Assembly: GCA_947044365.1 (NCBI GenBank)
Contig: OX345640.1
Span: forward strand, 4,018,001-4,082,000
DNA length: 64,000 bases
Direction: 5' to 3'
From: Petrosia ficiformis
Taxonomy: Eukaryota > Porifera > Demospongiae > Haplosclerida > Petrosiidae
Under the pieces are notes generated by a model, which was given only the letters and a program-made list of their open reading frames with translations, had not been told where the DNA came from and searched no databases. The translations under genes were made by a program, and so were the position numbers. Below are positions 1 to 13,100 of the stretch, in pieces (the first letter of the stretch is position 1; every line of letters begins with the position of its first letter).

Positions 1-3000
1 CAGTTTAGCATTACTAGCAAAGAATTTTTGTTTCTCTTCCTCCGAATATGATTGAAGAACAACATTTAAAGTATTCATGAGTTGTCCAAATGTGACGTGC
101 AAACGATCTATCGGGAAGTTACTTGCAAATACACATCTACAGAAAAAATAGTAAGTATTAATACATGCATGTACCAGACAGTGTGCTGTATTGTAAATGT
201 GTACTGTACGAAAATGCATATAGCATCCATCTGTTGTGTGTACTGCAGAAATTACAGCATTTACCAAGACATGGATACAAGTATACCGCATTTACTTTGC
301 TCATAACTAAAAGTAGTCGCTATTGTCAAACTAAAACATATAATGACAATAGGAATTGAATGACAAGAAAATATGGGACATTGAATTTGCTTAGTAAAGA
401 CACATGAAACAATGCACACGTATATATTTTTTTTCAAGCAATACATCTGAAGTACTATTTTATCTTTGATGTTAATACATCCTCAAGTTTACCTGTCCAT
501 CCCAAATATCTCAAGACATGGTTTCACTACACTGGTTACTGAGTCTTGATCCCACGATGGATTAGTGAAAAACATGCCAGACACTTTACAATATACATTA
601 GGATATAATGAGAGCTCAGTCAGACCTGAGGTAAAAGAATGGTAAATATTTGATTATAATTCTTGTCCATGCAGGTTCACACGATAAACTGAAATATCAG
701 TAATAGTTATAACACACTTTACTGGGATTACGTGTTTTAATGTAGCACGAGGGTGGGTCAACAAAGGTTGAGTTTACATAATGCATGATCCAAAGGCGAT
801 TGTGTTATGTAAACGAGACCTTTATTGACTGCCTAAGTACTACATTGAATGAAACACACAATGCACTGTCAAGTGTATTCTAAGTGATTTATTGACGATC
901 TGGTGAACTACCACTGTCGTTGGAGCAGCTTCGTTAGTAGAGGTGAGCAAAGTGTGCAATAACTAACTTATTGCACGCAAAAGTGTGCAATAAGTAATTT
1001 AATGTTCAATCATGTGACGTATTATCTGCACTCTGATTGGCCACAGGTCACATGATCAACAATAAGTAGCTCCTTCCTGTCTAAAGAAATCTGAATGTGT
1101 TGTTACCTTCTCTCCATTCTTTCATCTTTGCTTCATCTCTCTCATATGGCAATCCACAATGATTCAGCATAAACATTACACCTGGAAACTTCTTTGCCAC
1201 TTCAGCTGATCGTTTCATTTGATGAGGAAGGACTAGCAACTCAAAAGAAAGATTATATTTCTCTAGTAGTGCCACACCAGATAACCACTTTGGATCAGTA
1301 AGGAAGTTATCATGAACTTGTATACTAAAGACTGGTTTTGTAGGATGATGGTTTAGCATGTGACGAATACCTCTCATACGTTTTGACTGACAATGTTGTT
1401 TAAGGACATCTTCTAGATTATCAGCTGATAGATCAGCATGACCAACAATTGCTATAACAGAGATAAAGTAATTTAAATTAAAAGAGTACCTGGTTTTTAA
1501 TATCATCCATCTATGGTAATATAATTATATTCTGTACAATATGTTAACGAATTCCACTTAATTACTAGTTTAACAACCTTGGGATCCAAATAGCTGTAAT
1601 CAACTTTTTTATGGCCCAAGTGTTGTCTAGACCTATGATTGCTGGGGGCTTGATCAACAAATAGGTGACATGTAAAAGAGAGAGGAGGATGATACTGAGA
1701 ATTTTCACATGCATACAAGCACCGAGTATTTCAGCAAAACATTCTACTATTACTCATTATCAATATGAGTACTGGGCATGCCTGAAATTTGTTAATTAAA
1801 CACAAGAATTTACCATGTGATGCAACGTGATCTACCAACTGCACATGCACAGAGTATTCATTTTATTACTGGGAGTATTCCAGAGTATAATCAATACAAC
1901 AGAAGCATTGAGTTACTCGAAATATTTCAATAGTACGTGTTACCTATTCAAAGGCATAGCTCAATTAACACTGTGGTGTCACAAGCATAGAGGGAGGAAC
2001 ATAAAAATGTTTGGGAGCAATATAGTATTGTATATATGTAAGGAGGACATGCCCCTTGTGACCTTCATCATGACATATATGTACACTGATTACAGACTAT
2101 GATAAGCATTAACTGTAACCAATAGTTCTTCTACCTGAAAGGTAATGCATTATGATCGAAAAACAGGCAGTTGGGTTTCAATATAGATCACTCATCATTC
2201 ACCTGATCAAACACACATTACAGGTCTCATGAAGATCAGAGCACATGTTTAAAATGTTATTAGAGACTTCTACAACCCCTCCACATACACACAACCTCAC
2301 CTTGAGGATATCCTTCGAGACTATTTTTAGCAATATCTTCAAGAAATCTTTGAAATATAATTATTCATTAATTCATTATTTTACGTGCAGTAAAGTAGTC
2401 AGTATACTATGATATTGTATACTCAGTCATTATTAGTAAATGAAAGTGACAGTTATGGCTGAAGCTGGAGGTTATGAAATTTATACGCTGCACAAACATA
2501 TGAAGACAGTGCAGGTCAACCAACATTCACAATTATCAAGAATGGCAGTAAAAGGACAAAAGCTAAATACATAAGTGTGAACATTGCCATTGAATCAAAC
2601 ACTCTCTTGCTGCTTCCTGCAACTAACGAAGTATGATTTGGTATATATGAAGCTATTCTGTGAAACTAAGCGAGTTAAAAGTTTATGCATCTGTGTATAA
2701 TTATATACCTCGTTTTGCAAGATGCCAGGAATTATCTACCTCATGTCGACAGGTCATGTGATGCCAGGTGTATTCGTCATTTAGACACTTCATCGCATCA
2801 AAGGATGAATTTTAGGTATAATTAGCCTATTCTTAATATAGTAAGACAAGTACCCCCTTCCTCCACCAAGCCAAGCCAAGCCATGTGAATAATAAATCAG
2901 TCGAAGTGTTATTTAGGGTTTGCTTTGTGTATTTACTGAATACCTCAGATAAATAATAATCACTGTCTTTAATGATATCCACAATTTTTTTTCCATCCAT

Positions 3001-3319
3001 TTAAAATCAAACTACAAGCAATCATTTCCACCAGTATTATTACAGCAAATGTTAATAATGTATGTGATCTTACTTTGTTTCTCCTACTGGATCTCCAGAC
3101 CAGTTAGCTTCAACATGAACACATTGTGTTATATTGTATCCAGTAATATCATTCTTGTATTGGTCCACCAAATAATTAGAAACTGATCCTGTGAGTGAAA
3201 TAGATAGATAGCAAGTAATGAATCATAGCTTGTATTTCTTCACCGAATTGCTTCACTTCTTTAAGCCACAGATGTGTTTCTGGAGTCCATAGGTGTATAT
3301 GAGCATCCACAATTTCCAT
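1..3319 (-). CDS. Amidohydrolase-2 family (lactonase-like) hydrolase, copy A, 3' end cut by window edge
   Basis: Exons on the minus strand, 5' to 3': 3319-3244, 3188-3074, 2347-2301, 1451-1107, 625-493, 136-<1. All junctions are GT-AG and in phase, giving 284 codons here; by comparison with copy B only about five codons and the stop are missing. The product begins MEIVDAHIHLW, the metal-binding HxH motif of the amidohydrolase-2 TIM-barrel family, which includes fuconolactonase and 2-pyrone-4,6-dicarboxylate lactonase. Later come HVEANW, GHADL, RGIRH and the second-half motif NVYCKVSGM. Near the C-terminus FASNFPVDR replaces the more usual SDWP. Compared with copy B it lacks about 24 residues after the first motif, where it has a 55-nt intron instead. 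It is probably a hydrolase of sugar lactones or similar small cyclic esters; the substrate cannot be read from sequence. The first Met matches that of copy B. Confidence 0.85.
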
Positions 3320-3382
3320 GACAGACCAAGTGGGATGTGTCTACTATCCACCCCCAAGTATAATTGTATCATCATAATCTAT

Positions 3383-3430
3383 CAGGAGCCCATGAAAAAG
3401 CCACAGTGGTTTTTTTTTCATGGGCTCCTG
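3383..3430. repeat. Short near-perfect hairpin
   Basis: Arms beginning CAGGAGCCCATGAAAAA fold back on TTTTTCATGGGCTCCTG with almost no loop. It lies just upstream of the copy A start codon. It is probably a remnant of a small inverted-repeat element. Confidence 0.6.
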
Positions 3431-3712
3431 TATTTATATTGTTATATAATTATAATAATAAAGAATAATTATAATGTGTGCTGTCTTCTGGACCTGCAGC
3501 TGGTGGGTGGATGAGAAATCATTATCATAGTTATGTCACTCTTTAGTTGTGTATCAGGGTGTGTATTTGATAGGAGGTATTGCTTAATTGAGATTAACAT
3601 AGACCCAAAATTAACAAACTACTTCCACTTGTAGTATTTTCACAATGTTTTTGCTTCTGAAATCAAACAAAATTTTAAATTCTAGCTTAACACTCAAAAT
3701 ACACTTCATTGC

Positions 3713-6700
3713 TTATAGTCTATAGAATCTTTTTGCATTACTAGCAAAAAATTTTTGTTTCTCTTCCTCTGAGTATGATTGAAGAACAACGCTAAGAGCA
3801 TTTATGAGTTGTCCAAAGGTACCATTTATACGATCCACTGGGAAGTTACTGGCAAACACACATCTATGGGAAAATAAAATGAAACATGGTAAGATGAGGG
3901 GTATACATGTGAACATGACAAAACGTTTTTATGCTAAAACAAGTCAGTGCCATTATATGTTCTAAATCATACCTGTCCATCCCAAATATCTCAAGACATG
4001 GTTTCACTACACTGGTTACTGAGTCTTGATCCCATGTTGGATCAGTAGCAAACATACCAGACACTTTACAATATACATTAGGATATAATGAGAGTTCAGT
4101 CAGACCTGTTGTGAGAAAGGATCATGTAATCTAATTATATGGAATCAGCTTTAGAAACAGAATGTCTATTAATTAGTGTTGTTTTAGTATGACAATAATG
4201 ACCAATTTTAGTTATATTTATAGTATGTCTAGTTTATCACAATTTAGTTATAGTTACAGTTAAATAACTAAAATAATATTAGCTTTACTAAAAGGGATTT
4301 AGTTTTATTTAACTAAGTGTCCATTATAAATAAAACAGGGTGCATCACTTACATACAGTAGTTAGTTACCTCTTGTGTGAAATCATAGTGAGTTGCTGGC
4401 ATGATTATGTAACTTCCATAACTAACATCAAAAGTACTGACCTAATGCTTCATTTCACTTTCAAACACCATTACCATAATAATGGACATATTATTATTAA
4501 AGTACATATCAGTACAGTTATAATTATTATTCAAACACATTATAATACATCCATGCAGGTTCCCTCAGCTTTTTATAAATTTACCGATGAAATGATAGTG
4601 TTCTGGACTTTTTAAAATAATTATTAATTTCATATATCACCTTCTCTCCATTCTTTCATCTTTGCTTCATCTCTCTCATATGGCAATCCACAATGATCTA
4701 CCATGAACATTACACCTGGAAACTTCTTTGCCACTTCAGCTGATCGTTTCATTTGACAAGGAAGGACCTGCATTTCCAAAGAGAGATTATATTTCTCTAG
4801 TAGTGCCACACCAGATAACCACTTTGGATCAGTAAGGAAGTTATCATGATCTTGTTCACTGAAGATAGGTTTTGTGGGATGATGGTTTAGCACTTGACGA
4901 ATACCTCTCATACGTTTTGACTGACAATGTCGTTTAAAGACATCTTCTAGATTATCAGCTGATAGATCAGCATGACCAACAATGGCTAAAAATTAATAAT
5001 AGTATAGGTAGTTACTGTGTGTGTGCTCTAACAGTTAGAATCAAAATGCCTTTATTTGGAAGACTAAAGTAAGTCACACTGTATACAAGTATAATAATTA
5101 CTTTTATAATATAATACATGCATACACAAATCCATATCTGCTAGCAGTGCATGAATGCATACACACCATCTCTCTGTAAAACCAAGAGAGATTAATACTC
5201 AGTGCGCTGTGCACACTTCAATTTCTAAATCTTTGTGGTATTTTAAATTATTTATTATATATATATATATGAATAACATTTTTGTTGCTTACACAGGTCA
5301 GTTTGATGCAGAATGACCATACTGGTGTCCCTAGACTAGCCGTACCTCCATTTGGACATACTGAGTGCACACATGGGACTCTTAATGATGGCCAGATACT
5401 TACTACACTATTCCCACAAGCTTTGACTTTCGCAAGAAGGTAGGATAAATCTAATGTCCCTATTTATTGTAGAACTCTCTTCTTTTTATGTTTATAGTTA
5501 ATATTAATTTGGTTATTCTATATCTCTATATCTTTCAAATCAATTTTCTAAGCTATTGTGGCGGCTTGTTTGTGTTTGCTTGTCAATTATGTTTTAAGTA
5601 CATGAATTTTCATGTCTTAAGTCTAGTTTACAAAAAATAATGTCTATTAATCTGGTTCTTGATAGGTATTTTTATGGCATATTGTTCCCGGTAGGGATGA
5701 GCAATATTTTGATTATCGTGATAATTGCGATTAAAATTTCCTGTGATAATCATATTGTCTAAATATTGCCATATTGTGGTCACAAAAATAATGATTATGT
5801 GCCATAACTTCAAGTTTTCAGTACTATCACATCTACACTGTTTACTCAACAAATAAAAGGTATCAATTTGATTGTTGAATGAAATCTACATACATATGTA
5901 AGGTAGCCAATAATCGCGATACTTGCACAGACAACAATCATTGACTCATATTTTCATAATCACCCATCCCTATTGTCTAGCTGAGTATATATTTTGAAGT
6001 AGACAATGAGAGTAAGAGATAGAGTTTATAAGGTGATGCACCATTGAGGTTGATTGGTTGTGGGAGGAGGCCTACTATATCTACTCAATTGTTGTGAATG
6101 AAACTCTGTTCTCTAGGATTGAGAGGTGTGTCCAACAAACTATACCAATAACCATACAATTTGCCATCCAGAACCCTGGATGAATAGCCACTCCATTTCA
6201 TAAATCTTGAAATAATTATTATCTGCATGTTAACACAATGCATCCATTCCCACCCGTCCCATTACATACAACCTCACCTTGGGGATATCCTTCAGGATTA
6301 CTTTTAGCAATATCTTCAATAAATCTTTAAAATTGAAATTTTAAATAATGTTAGTCTTCAGCAATGATTGTGAAGACTATAGTAGCAATAATATAATAAG
6401 TGAAAGCTCAGAACCATAATTACTGTACTACATTAAAAATTGATATCCAACAGTACACAATCTGTGATATATCATAACATAGTATATACTACAATGTGAG
6501 TGCTCAAGATTAAGTAGTCAAACCAATTTGACGCACAAGGTCTAATCAAATAAAGTATTTTAATGAAAATACAAGGTGTATGGTCTTACTTTGTTTCTCC
6601 TACTGGATCTCCAGCCCAGTTTGCTTCAACATGAACACATTGTGTTATATTGTATCCAGTAATATCATTTTTGTATTGATCCACCAAGTAGGTCAAAACT

Positions 6701-6852
6701 GGTTCTGTAGGGGCCAATATATAATTATTTGGGTTATATAATATAGTTTCCGAACCAAATTTTCCTGCAGGATGCCCTCCATTTCTAACTTTTTGAAGCC
6801 AGTGATGTGTTTCCGGAGTCCACAGATGCATATGAGAGTCCACTATCTCCAT
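3713..6852 (-). CDS. Amidohydrolase-2 family (lactonase-like) hydrolase, copy B, complete
   Basis: Exons 5' to 3': 6852-6590, 6324-6278, 4985-4641, 4105-3973, 3863-3713. They sum to 939 nt, a 312-aa protein plus stop, with every junction GT-AG and in phase. The N-terminus MEIVDSHMHLW carries the HxH metal ligands. Residues 79-84 are HVEANW, followed by GHADLSADNLED, RGIRQVLNHHP, MVDHCGLPYERDE, NVYCKVSGM and, near the end, FASNFPVDR. Order and length (~310 aa) fit amidohydrolase-2 proteins of the fuconolactonase/PDC-lactonase kind. The usual catalytic Asp of the SDWP motif is Asn here. No signal peptide is seen, so it is probably cytosolic. The start codon lies 275 bp from the divergent GH3 glycosidase start, suggesting shared control and a common sugar-breakdown role (inference). 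Intron 2 (4986-6277) holds a stray GH3 exon and a small inverted-repeat element. Confidence 0.9.
4175..4331 (+). mobile_element. Truncated hAT-like MITE (AGTGTTG family)
   Basis: Starts AGTGTTGTTTTAGTATGA and matches the left part of the fuller copies at 11688 and 32925, but lacks the matching right terminal repeat. Lies in intron 3 of copy B. Confidence 0.6.
5271..5541 (+). pseudogene. Orphan duplicate of GH3 exon 5 with flanking intron
   Basis: This block nearly matches 9095-9366, which contains exon 5 of the GH3 gene. The exon part (5298-5440) keeps the acceptor AG, an open frame starting VSLMQNDHTGVPRLAVPPFG and the donor GTAGGA. Similarity extends about 25 bp upstream and 100 bp downstream into intron sequence, so it is a DNA-level copy and not a retrocopy. 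It sits in intron 2 of the amidohydrolase copy B gene on the opposite strand. No other GH3 exon is next to it, so it cannot make a protein alone. Few exon differences (for example Asp-His-Thr for Asp-His-Ala) point to a fairly recent event. Confidence 0.9.
5693..5973. mobile_element. Small terminal-inverted-repeat element
   Basis: Ends are TAGGGATGAGCAATATTTT and, reversed, TAGGGATGGGTGATTATG, giving ~280 bp without a coding frame. The TAGGGATGGGYGAT ends recall non-autonomous hAT-like elements. In intron 2 of amidohydrolase copy B. Confidence 0.6.
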
Positions 6853-7127
6853 GATAACTTATTAGTCCACCCCAAGGAAATGTGTTATCCTGTCGGAAGT
6901 AACGTATTAATTCCTGCCCAAGCCCATCCTTGAGTAAATAGTTCACCCATAGAGCTAGATCTAGCTAGATTTCCCAAGCTACCAGATTGAAACCAATAGG
7001 TTCAAATACAATCTAGACAACCACACTCTCTAACAGACAAAATAGAAACCCCATCTTGCCCCAGCACATACCAGGCATCCAGCCCACCCACGCATTTAAT
7101 ATCAATTTGAGACCCTCCCTTTCAGCC
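6853..7127. promoter_or_regulatory. Bidirectional intergenic region between amidohydrolase B and the GH3 gene
   Basis: The two start codons face away from each other across 275 bp, so both promoters and 5' UTRs must fit here or overlap. No TATA box in a convincing position; there is a short AGATCTAGCTAGAT-type palindromic cluster near 6954-6972. Shared regulation is inferred from geometry only. Confidence 0.55.
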
Positions 7128-10100
7128 ATGTTTTACCTTCTCTTGCTGTTATTCTTGTTCGTGGAAGCAAAAACACCTGTTCAGGTATATGATAACGGGG
7201 CTACTGTACAACTTTGGAGTTGCAACAACTCTACTGGTCAGAAGTGGTGAGCTTGATTATCATTGTATTATTATTGTTTACTCATGTGTGTGGCAGTATA
7301 AACAGTGTACTGTTTTATCATTCTGCTTCAAAAAGGGTATATCAACAGTCGGACAAGACCATCAGATTATCCAGTAATAAGTCCAAATGTCTAGATATAT
7401 CAAACTATGGAACTGATGATGGGACTAGCGTATGGTAATACTTTAACAAATTTATAAATTATAACCCATGTTGTTGGTTGTTTCCCAGTCTGTGTGTGAA
7501 CAACTATTTATATATTTATAGGTTATGGGATTGTCATACCGATGACAAAGATCCTACACATCAAAACCAGGAATGGACAATGAATAGTAATGGTACTTTT
7601 GTAAGTACTATGTCTGGAAAATGTCTTGAAGCATCTACAGGTAATGAATTGTTTCAAATTTGTAATGGAGAGTGTTGGATTTTATGTGAATGTACTGATC
7701 TATTTTGATGGCCTGCAGGGCCATCCCTGTGTTTGCATTCTACGGGATTTAATGTATATATATAACTATATTTTTGTGTGGTAAATGCATTGTATATGTA
7801 GTGCATCAGGCTTGGTCAATTGGGCGTGGCATGTAAACAAATGCTTATAGCAGACCCCTATGGTTTGCTTTGTAATCACCAATAATCATTCCTGATGACT
7901 TTTTCTTGTCCGAAATTAAATAACACAATACAGTTACTTGTTTTTCTAAACAATCTTCTGAAACAAGATAACAATTTCTAAAGCTAATGTGTTCATAAAC
8001 TCACTATCAAAAATAATGAGTACATTGAAAGTAGGAGTTAAGAAGGCTAAAATTATCATTATTATAATTTATGAAGTCCCACTTACTTCTGAAGTAAACA
8101 TTCATGATGACCTCCAAATAAGGACGTGATGACTTGTATGTAATATAGTGTATAGTTTAATTCCATGATTATACTGTAACTTAATAATGAAGCAATGGAT
8201 TGAAATTTGACATACACAAAAAAGAACAGGAAGGATAATTATATGAAAATGGCACAGGTAAAAAAATTGTTGGTCCTTTCAAACTAAAGTTATGAACATT
8301 TTTCTGAGGTCAAGGTGAATTTAATAACTCTCAATGTTGTAAATATAGAACTGTGCTTATCAGTTATCACATGTTAATTTTTATATAGCTACAGATGTCG
8401 GTGCTAATATACAGATAGGTACTTGTAATGGTGATGATACACAGACTTGGATATATGAACAAGACGGGACTATGAAACTAAGGAAAGATCAGGACCTGTG
8501 TATAGATGTTGGTTCTACAGCAACGTGTACCCAGCCACCATGGAATACATACCCATATTGTGACCATACTCTGGATATTGAAACAAGAACTAAAGATTTA
8601 CTAAACAGACTGAAGCTGTTTGATAAGGTATACGATGTAATATTATAGATTGAAAGTTTGATTGACCCATTTTTGTTAAAGAGAAGTTAATTTTTTGTGG
8701 ACTTTGAATTTAAATTAGTGAACTATTAACATTTCGATAGGAAGACAATGAAAATTTGGCAATCTATGGTACCTCATACTAGCAATAGGTCACCAGAATT
8801 TAATTAAAAATGCACACACAGCATGTGAAACCACACCCCAAATACTTGACTCTAATGATGTATCCAAAGAAGGAACAGGGAATAATTTTTGATACATGAA
8901 CTTTGTGACAATTTTTTTTCACCCCACCCAGGCCTTCATCTGTCAAGGGGGGGCCAAAACTTGAATTTATATGACTTTAGGGGGTGAAACATAGGGGTTT
9001 TGTAGTGTGCATATTGGCAAACAAATTCCAAGGGGGGGGACAAGACTCTAGCAAGGGGAGGGGAATGCCCCTCTCCCCCTAAATGAAACCTTTTGAATAA
9101 CGTTTTTGTTGCTTACCACAGGTCAGTTTGATGCAGAATGATCATGCTGGTGTCCCTAGACTAGCCGTACCTCCATTTGGACATACTGAGTGCACACATG
9201 GGACTCTTAATGATGGCCAGATACTTACTACACTATTCCCACAAGCTTTGACGTTCGCAAGAAGGTAGGATATATCTAATGTCACTAATTATTGTAGAAC
9301 TCTCTTCTTTTTATGTTTATAATTAATATTAATTTGGTTATTCTATATCTTTATATCCTTCAAAATTCTATGTTTCTATCGTTTATGACAATAGTTCATG
9401 CATTCAGGATTGAAAACGGTGTTCTGCCCACACTTGTCGGGAATAACCATCACTCAGATGAATTAACCACCTCTCAAATGAATTAACCACCTCTCAGATA
9501 ATACATAGATAAGCTAATGAGACAGAGTACTGGATAAACTATGAGCTGGAATCCAACCACCACTCTAAATATCCTGGGCAGAACACTGTGAAAATATGAT
9601 ATAAACTTGCTCCCTCCCTCTCTCCCTCCCTTCTGTATGCAACCCTGCTTTTATTGTTGTTTTTTTATACACAGTTTCAATAGGTATTTAGTTTATAAAA
9701 TAGCTAGAGCAATATCTGATGAGGTGAGAGCTAAACACAACACTGCCAATGCTATGGGAAAACATAACTATCCTTTTGGAATCATATGTTGGGCGCCAGT
9801 TGTAAATGTTTGCAGAGATCGTAAGTATAATTATAAGACAGGGTTCTCCCTAAGAAAGGATTAAAATGAGGGTAGAATGTGTTGATGAGAGTATGACCAC
9901 ACCTGCTAAATTTAGTGGATCAATAAAGAATTGGGCTACCCTATTATAAAGAGTACACTGTAACAAGTTATAAAAAAAATTCACTGATTTGCTCATCATC
10001 ATGTTATTATTATGGAATGAAAGAGAAGATTGTCACACTGCATTTTACTCTGTAGAATACAAATAAGTACTTTATACATTGAAGGAGTCCTAACCATAAT

Positions 10101-13100
10101 TATACTATAATAACCAATGCATACTAAAGTTTTGTTTTGAGAAAATAAATTAATAAGTAAAATATGATTTTTGTTGTGTTACAGTTGTTTCACTTATGTC
10201 ACGTACTTATTCACTTCTTGATTATCTGGCCAGGGTTTCATTTAGAAAATTCGGGGACGAAACAGGGATTTGAAAGACTTTGAGGGGGCGACATACAAGG
10301 TTATCATAGTGTGCATATTGGCAAACAAATTCCAAGGGGGCGTGAATGCCTCCCCATAAAATGAAACCCTGCTGGCCTAATATAATAATTCAAATAGCAA
10401 CTTTTAATATCACAAAAATGAATTATAATGTCCACTAATGATATTATATATAATAATTATTATCATTCTCTTATAGCTCGTTGGGGTCGTTGTCAGGAAG
10501 GATATGGAGAAGATCCATATTTGCAAGCTGAATTGGGTATGCAGTATGTCACTGCTCTTCAGAACAGTCCAAATTCTTCTTACATCGAGGCAGTAGTGAG
10601 TATATTGTGAATACATGTATATAGTATATCATGGTGGTTGGATTCTAAAGCCTGGTTTAGAATATGATGCAAAGCCTTGTGTCACATCATGTGTTGTTTT
10701 GTAAACAAGATAGGCTTCCATCAACACTGTCAAATGCAACACAACGCAATGCAACATAAGGATAAGATCTGATTCTATCTTGCGTCAGCTGCTTTGCGTT
10801 TCATCAATCAGTTTTCAGAATTTTATCACAACACAATGAACGCAATGCTAGGCTTTGTGTCATATTCTGAACCAGGCTTAACTTGCATTTACCCAGTATA
10901 TACTTAATACTATCTCAATAGCCTATATATGTATTATCTGAGAGGTGGCTAACTCATCTGATAGGTGGTTAATTCATCTAAGTGGTGGTTAATTCATGCT
11001 GAGTGTGGCTATTCCCAACCAGTGCCAACCAGTGTGGGCAGAACACTGCATGTATATCATCAACCACTATCTCTTCCTTCAATCATGAACATGCTAAATG
11101 TGGTGAATGGTTCAATTCATGAATGTATTACATTCATGAATTGCACCATAAAGGCACATATACACAGACCACAGACTATGGACTTTCGTAATTATATGTA
11201 TGGAGGGGAGGAACTTCACAATACTATATAATTATTATACTATATATATTATGTATTTTTAGTTTACTTTAATTAGCAAATTATAAGAGATACATGTCCA
11301 ATCAATGGTACCATTAAGTAAAATGATAATTCATGTGATCTTTATTTTTATAGGCAACATGCAAGCATTTTGATGTCCATACCGGTCCTGAAAACATACC
11401 AGCTAATCGTGGATCATTTGATTCTGTTGTTTCTTACAGAGATTGGATAGAAACATTTCGACCTGCCTTTAAAGCATGTAACAAAGCTGGTGTGATATCC
11501 TACATGTGTAGTTACAATGCTATTAATGGTGTACCTGCTTGTGCTAATCATGAACTTTTAACAAAAATAACTCGCGAAGAATGGAAATTTGATGGATTTG
11601 TAGTGTCTGACTGTGGTATGTTTTATAATCACACTCTATTCAATCTCAACAACATCTAAAGACCATTCATCTATATATCTGAAAAATAGTGTTGTTTTAG
11701 CGTGATAATAATGACCACTTTTAGTAGTATGTCTAGTTCATCAAATTTTTTAGTAATAGTTAATTAACTAAAATAATATTGGGCTTACTAAAAGGGTTTT
11801 AGTTAACTAACTAAAAGTGCCCATTATTGGCCAATTTTCATTTTAGTTAGTTATAGTTATTGCTGCAGACCTGTAATTTAGTTATAGTTAGTTAACTAAA
11901 GTCGTAATGCCTTACTAAAACCGGTTTTAGTTACAGTTATAGTTAACTAAAACAACACTTCTGAAAATAGTCATTAGGAAACAATAATTCTTTCTGCACC
12001 GTTAAAAATATTAAATGTCAATTTTCAATCTCTTACTTTGTTAATGAGTTATGATAGACTCGTTAATGCTAAACTATATACATTATACCACATATAAATC
12101 ATCATAGCCTATTTTGAGGTCATAGTAATCTTTAGTATGCATTCTTTCTGGCAGCCATTGTCTGAGTATAGTAAAATCGAGAGAACTAAAATATAAAGTT
12201 AGAAATTATTAAAGATTCCATATAGGAGGTTAAAGTCAAAGATGAATTATATATCTTGCAGTACAGTTTGGTCTGTCTGTAATAGATGAGACATTTGTCT
12301 TAGTAAAGCTCATTCACATTCACCATGACCTCCGAAAAATGTCCATAACTTTAATTTGGAATGATTAACAATCTTTTTAATTGCACTATTTTCATAACCT
12401 TAACTATTTAATACATATAGGTGCTGTGGGTAATGTATATAGTCAGCATCACTTTGCTAGATCTGATGTTGAAGCAGCTGTTTTTTGTGTAAAAGCTGGA
12501 TGTGACTGGAACTGTGGTATGTTAATAGTCTATATACTAAATGCATGAAGAGACTTACAATAATCATGTACTTGATCATGTGAATCATGTACTTAATCAT
12601 GTGTTCAGTGCCACATCTAGACAGGGCAGAATCACCTGAGGAGAATGCTTAAAACAAAATCTGTTCACATATATAGTGTGACAGTGTTTCTGAAAATTGA
12701 CTATTTGTAGGAAAATAATTATTTTCTCTATTCAGCCTATGTACTGAAAGTTGATTTGTAAGCAGACTAATGATTGGTCTCCCTGGTTACTAAATTTCAA
12801 TAGCTTCAGGCGACCAAGGAGGAAGTATTTAAATGCAAGTATTTGATCATCGTCTTCCTCCAAACAGTCCAGTGTTTCGTGCATAATATATAATTATAAT
12901 ATTAAATATAATTATGATTTTAATTGTAATTATAATTATAATTATAATATTGTAGGTGGAGAATTTGCTCATTTATTTGAAGCTGTTAATCAAGGATTAG
13001 TTGATGAAGATTATGTTAATAATTCAGTATCAAGATTGATCAAAGCTATGATTCAGTTAGGAGAGTTTGATCCTCCGGAGAAAGTCAATTATCACTAGTG

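Noticed and set aside
7056..7127. Longer N-terminus of the GH3 protein from the Met at 7056
   Set aside because: It would place 24 mostly polar residues before an otherwise ideal signal peptide starting at 7128.
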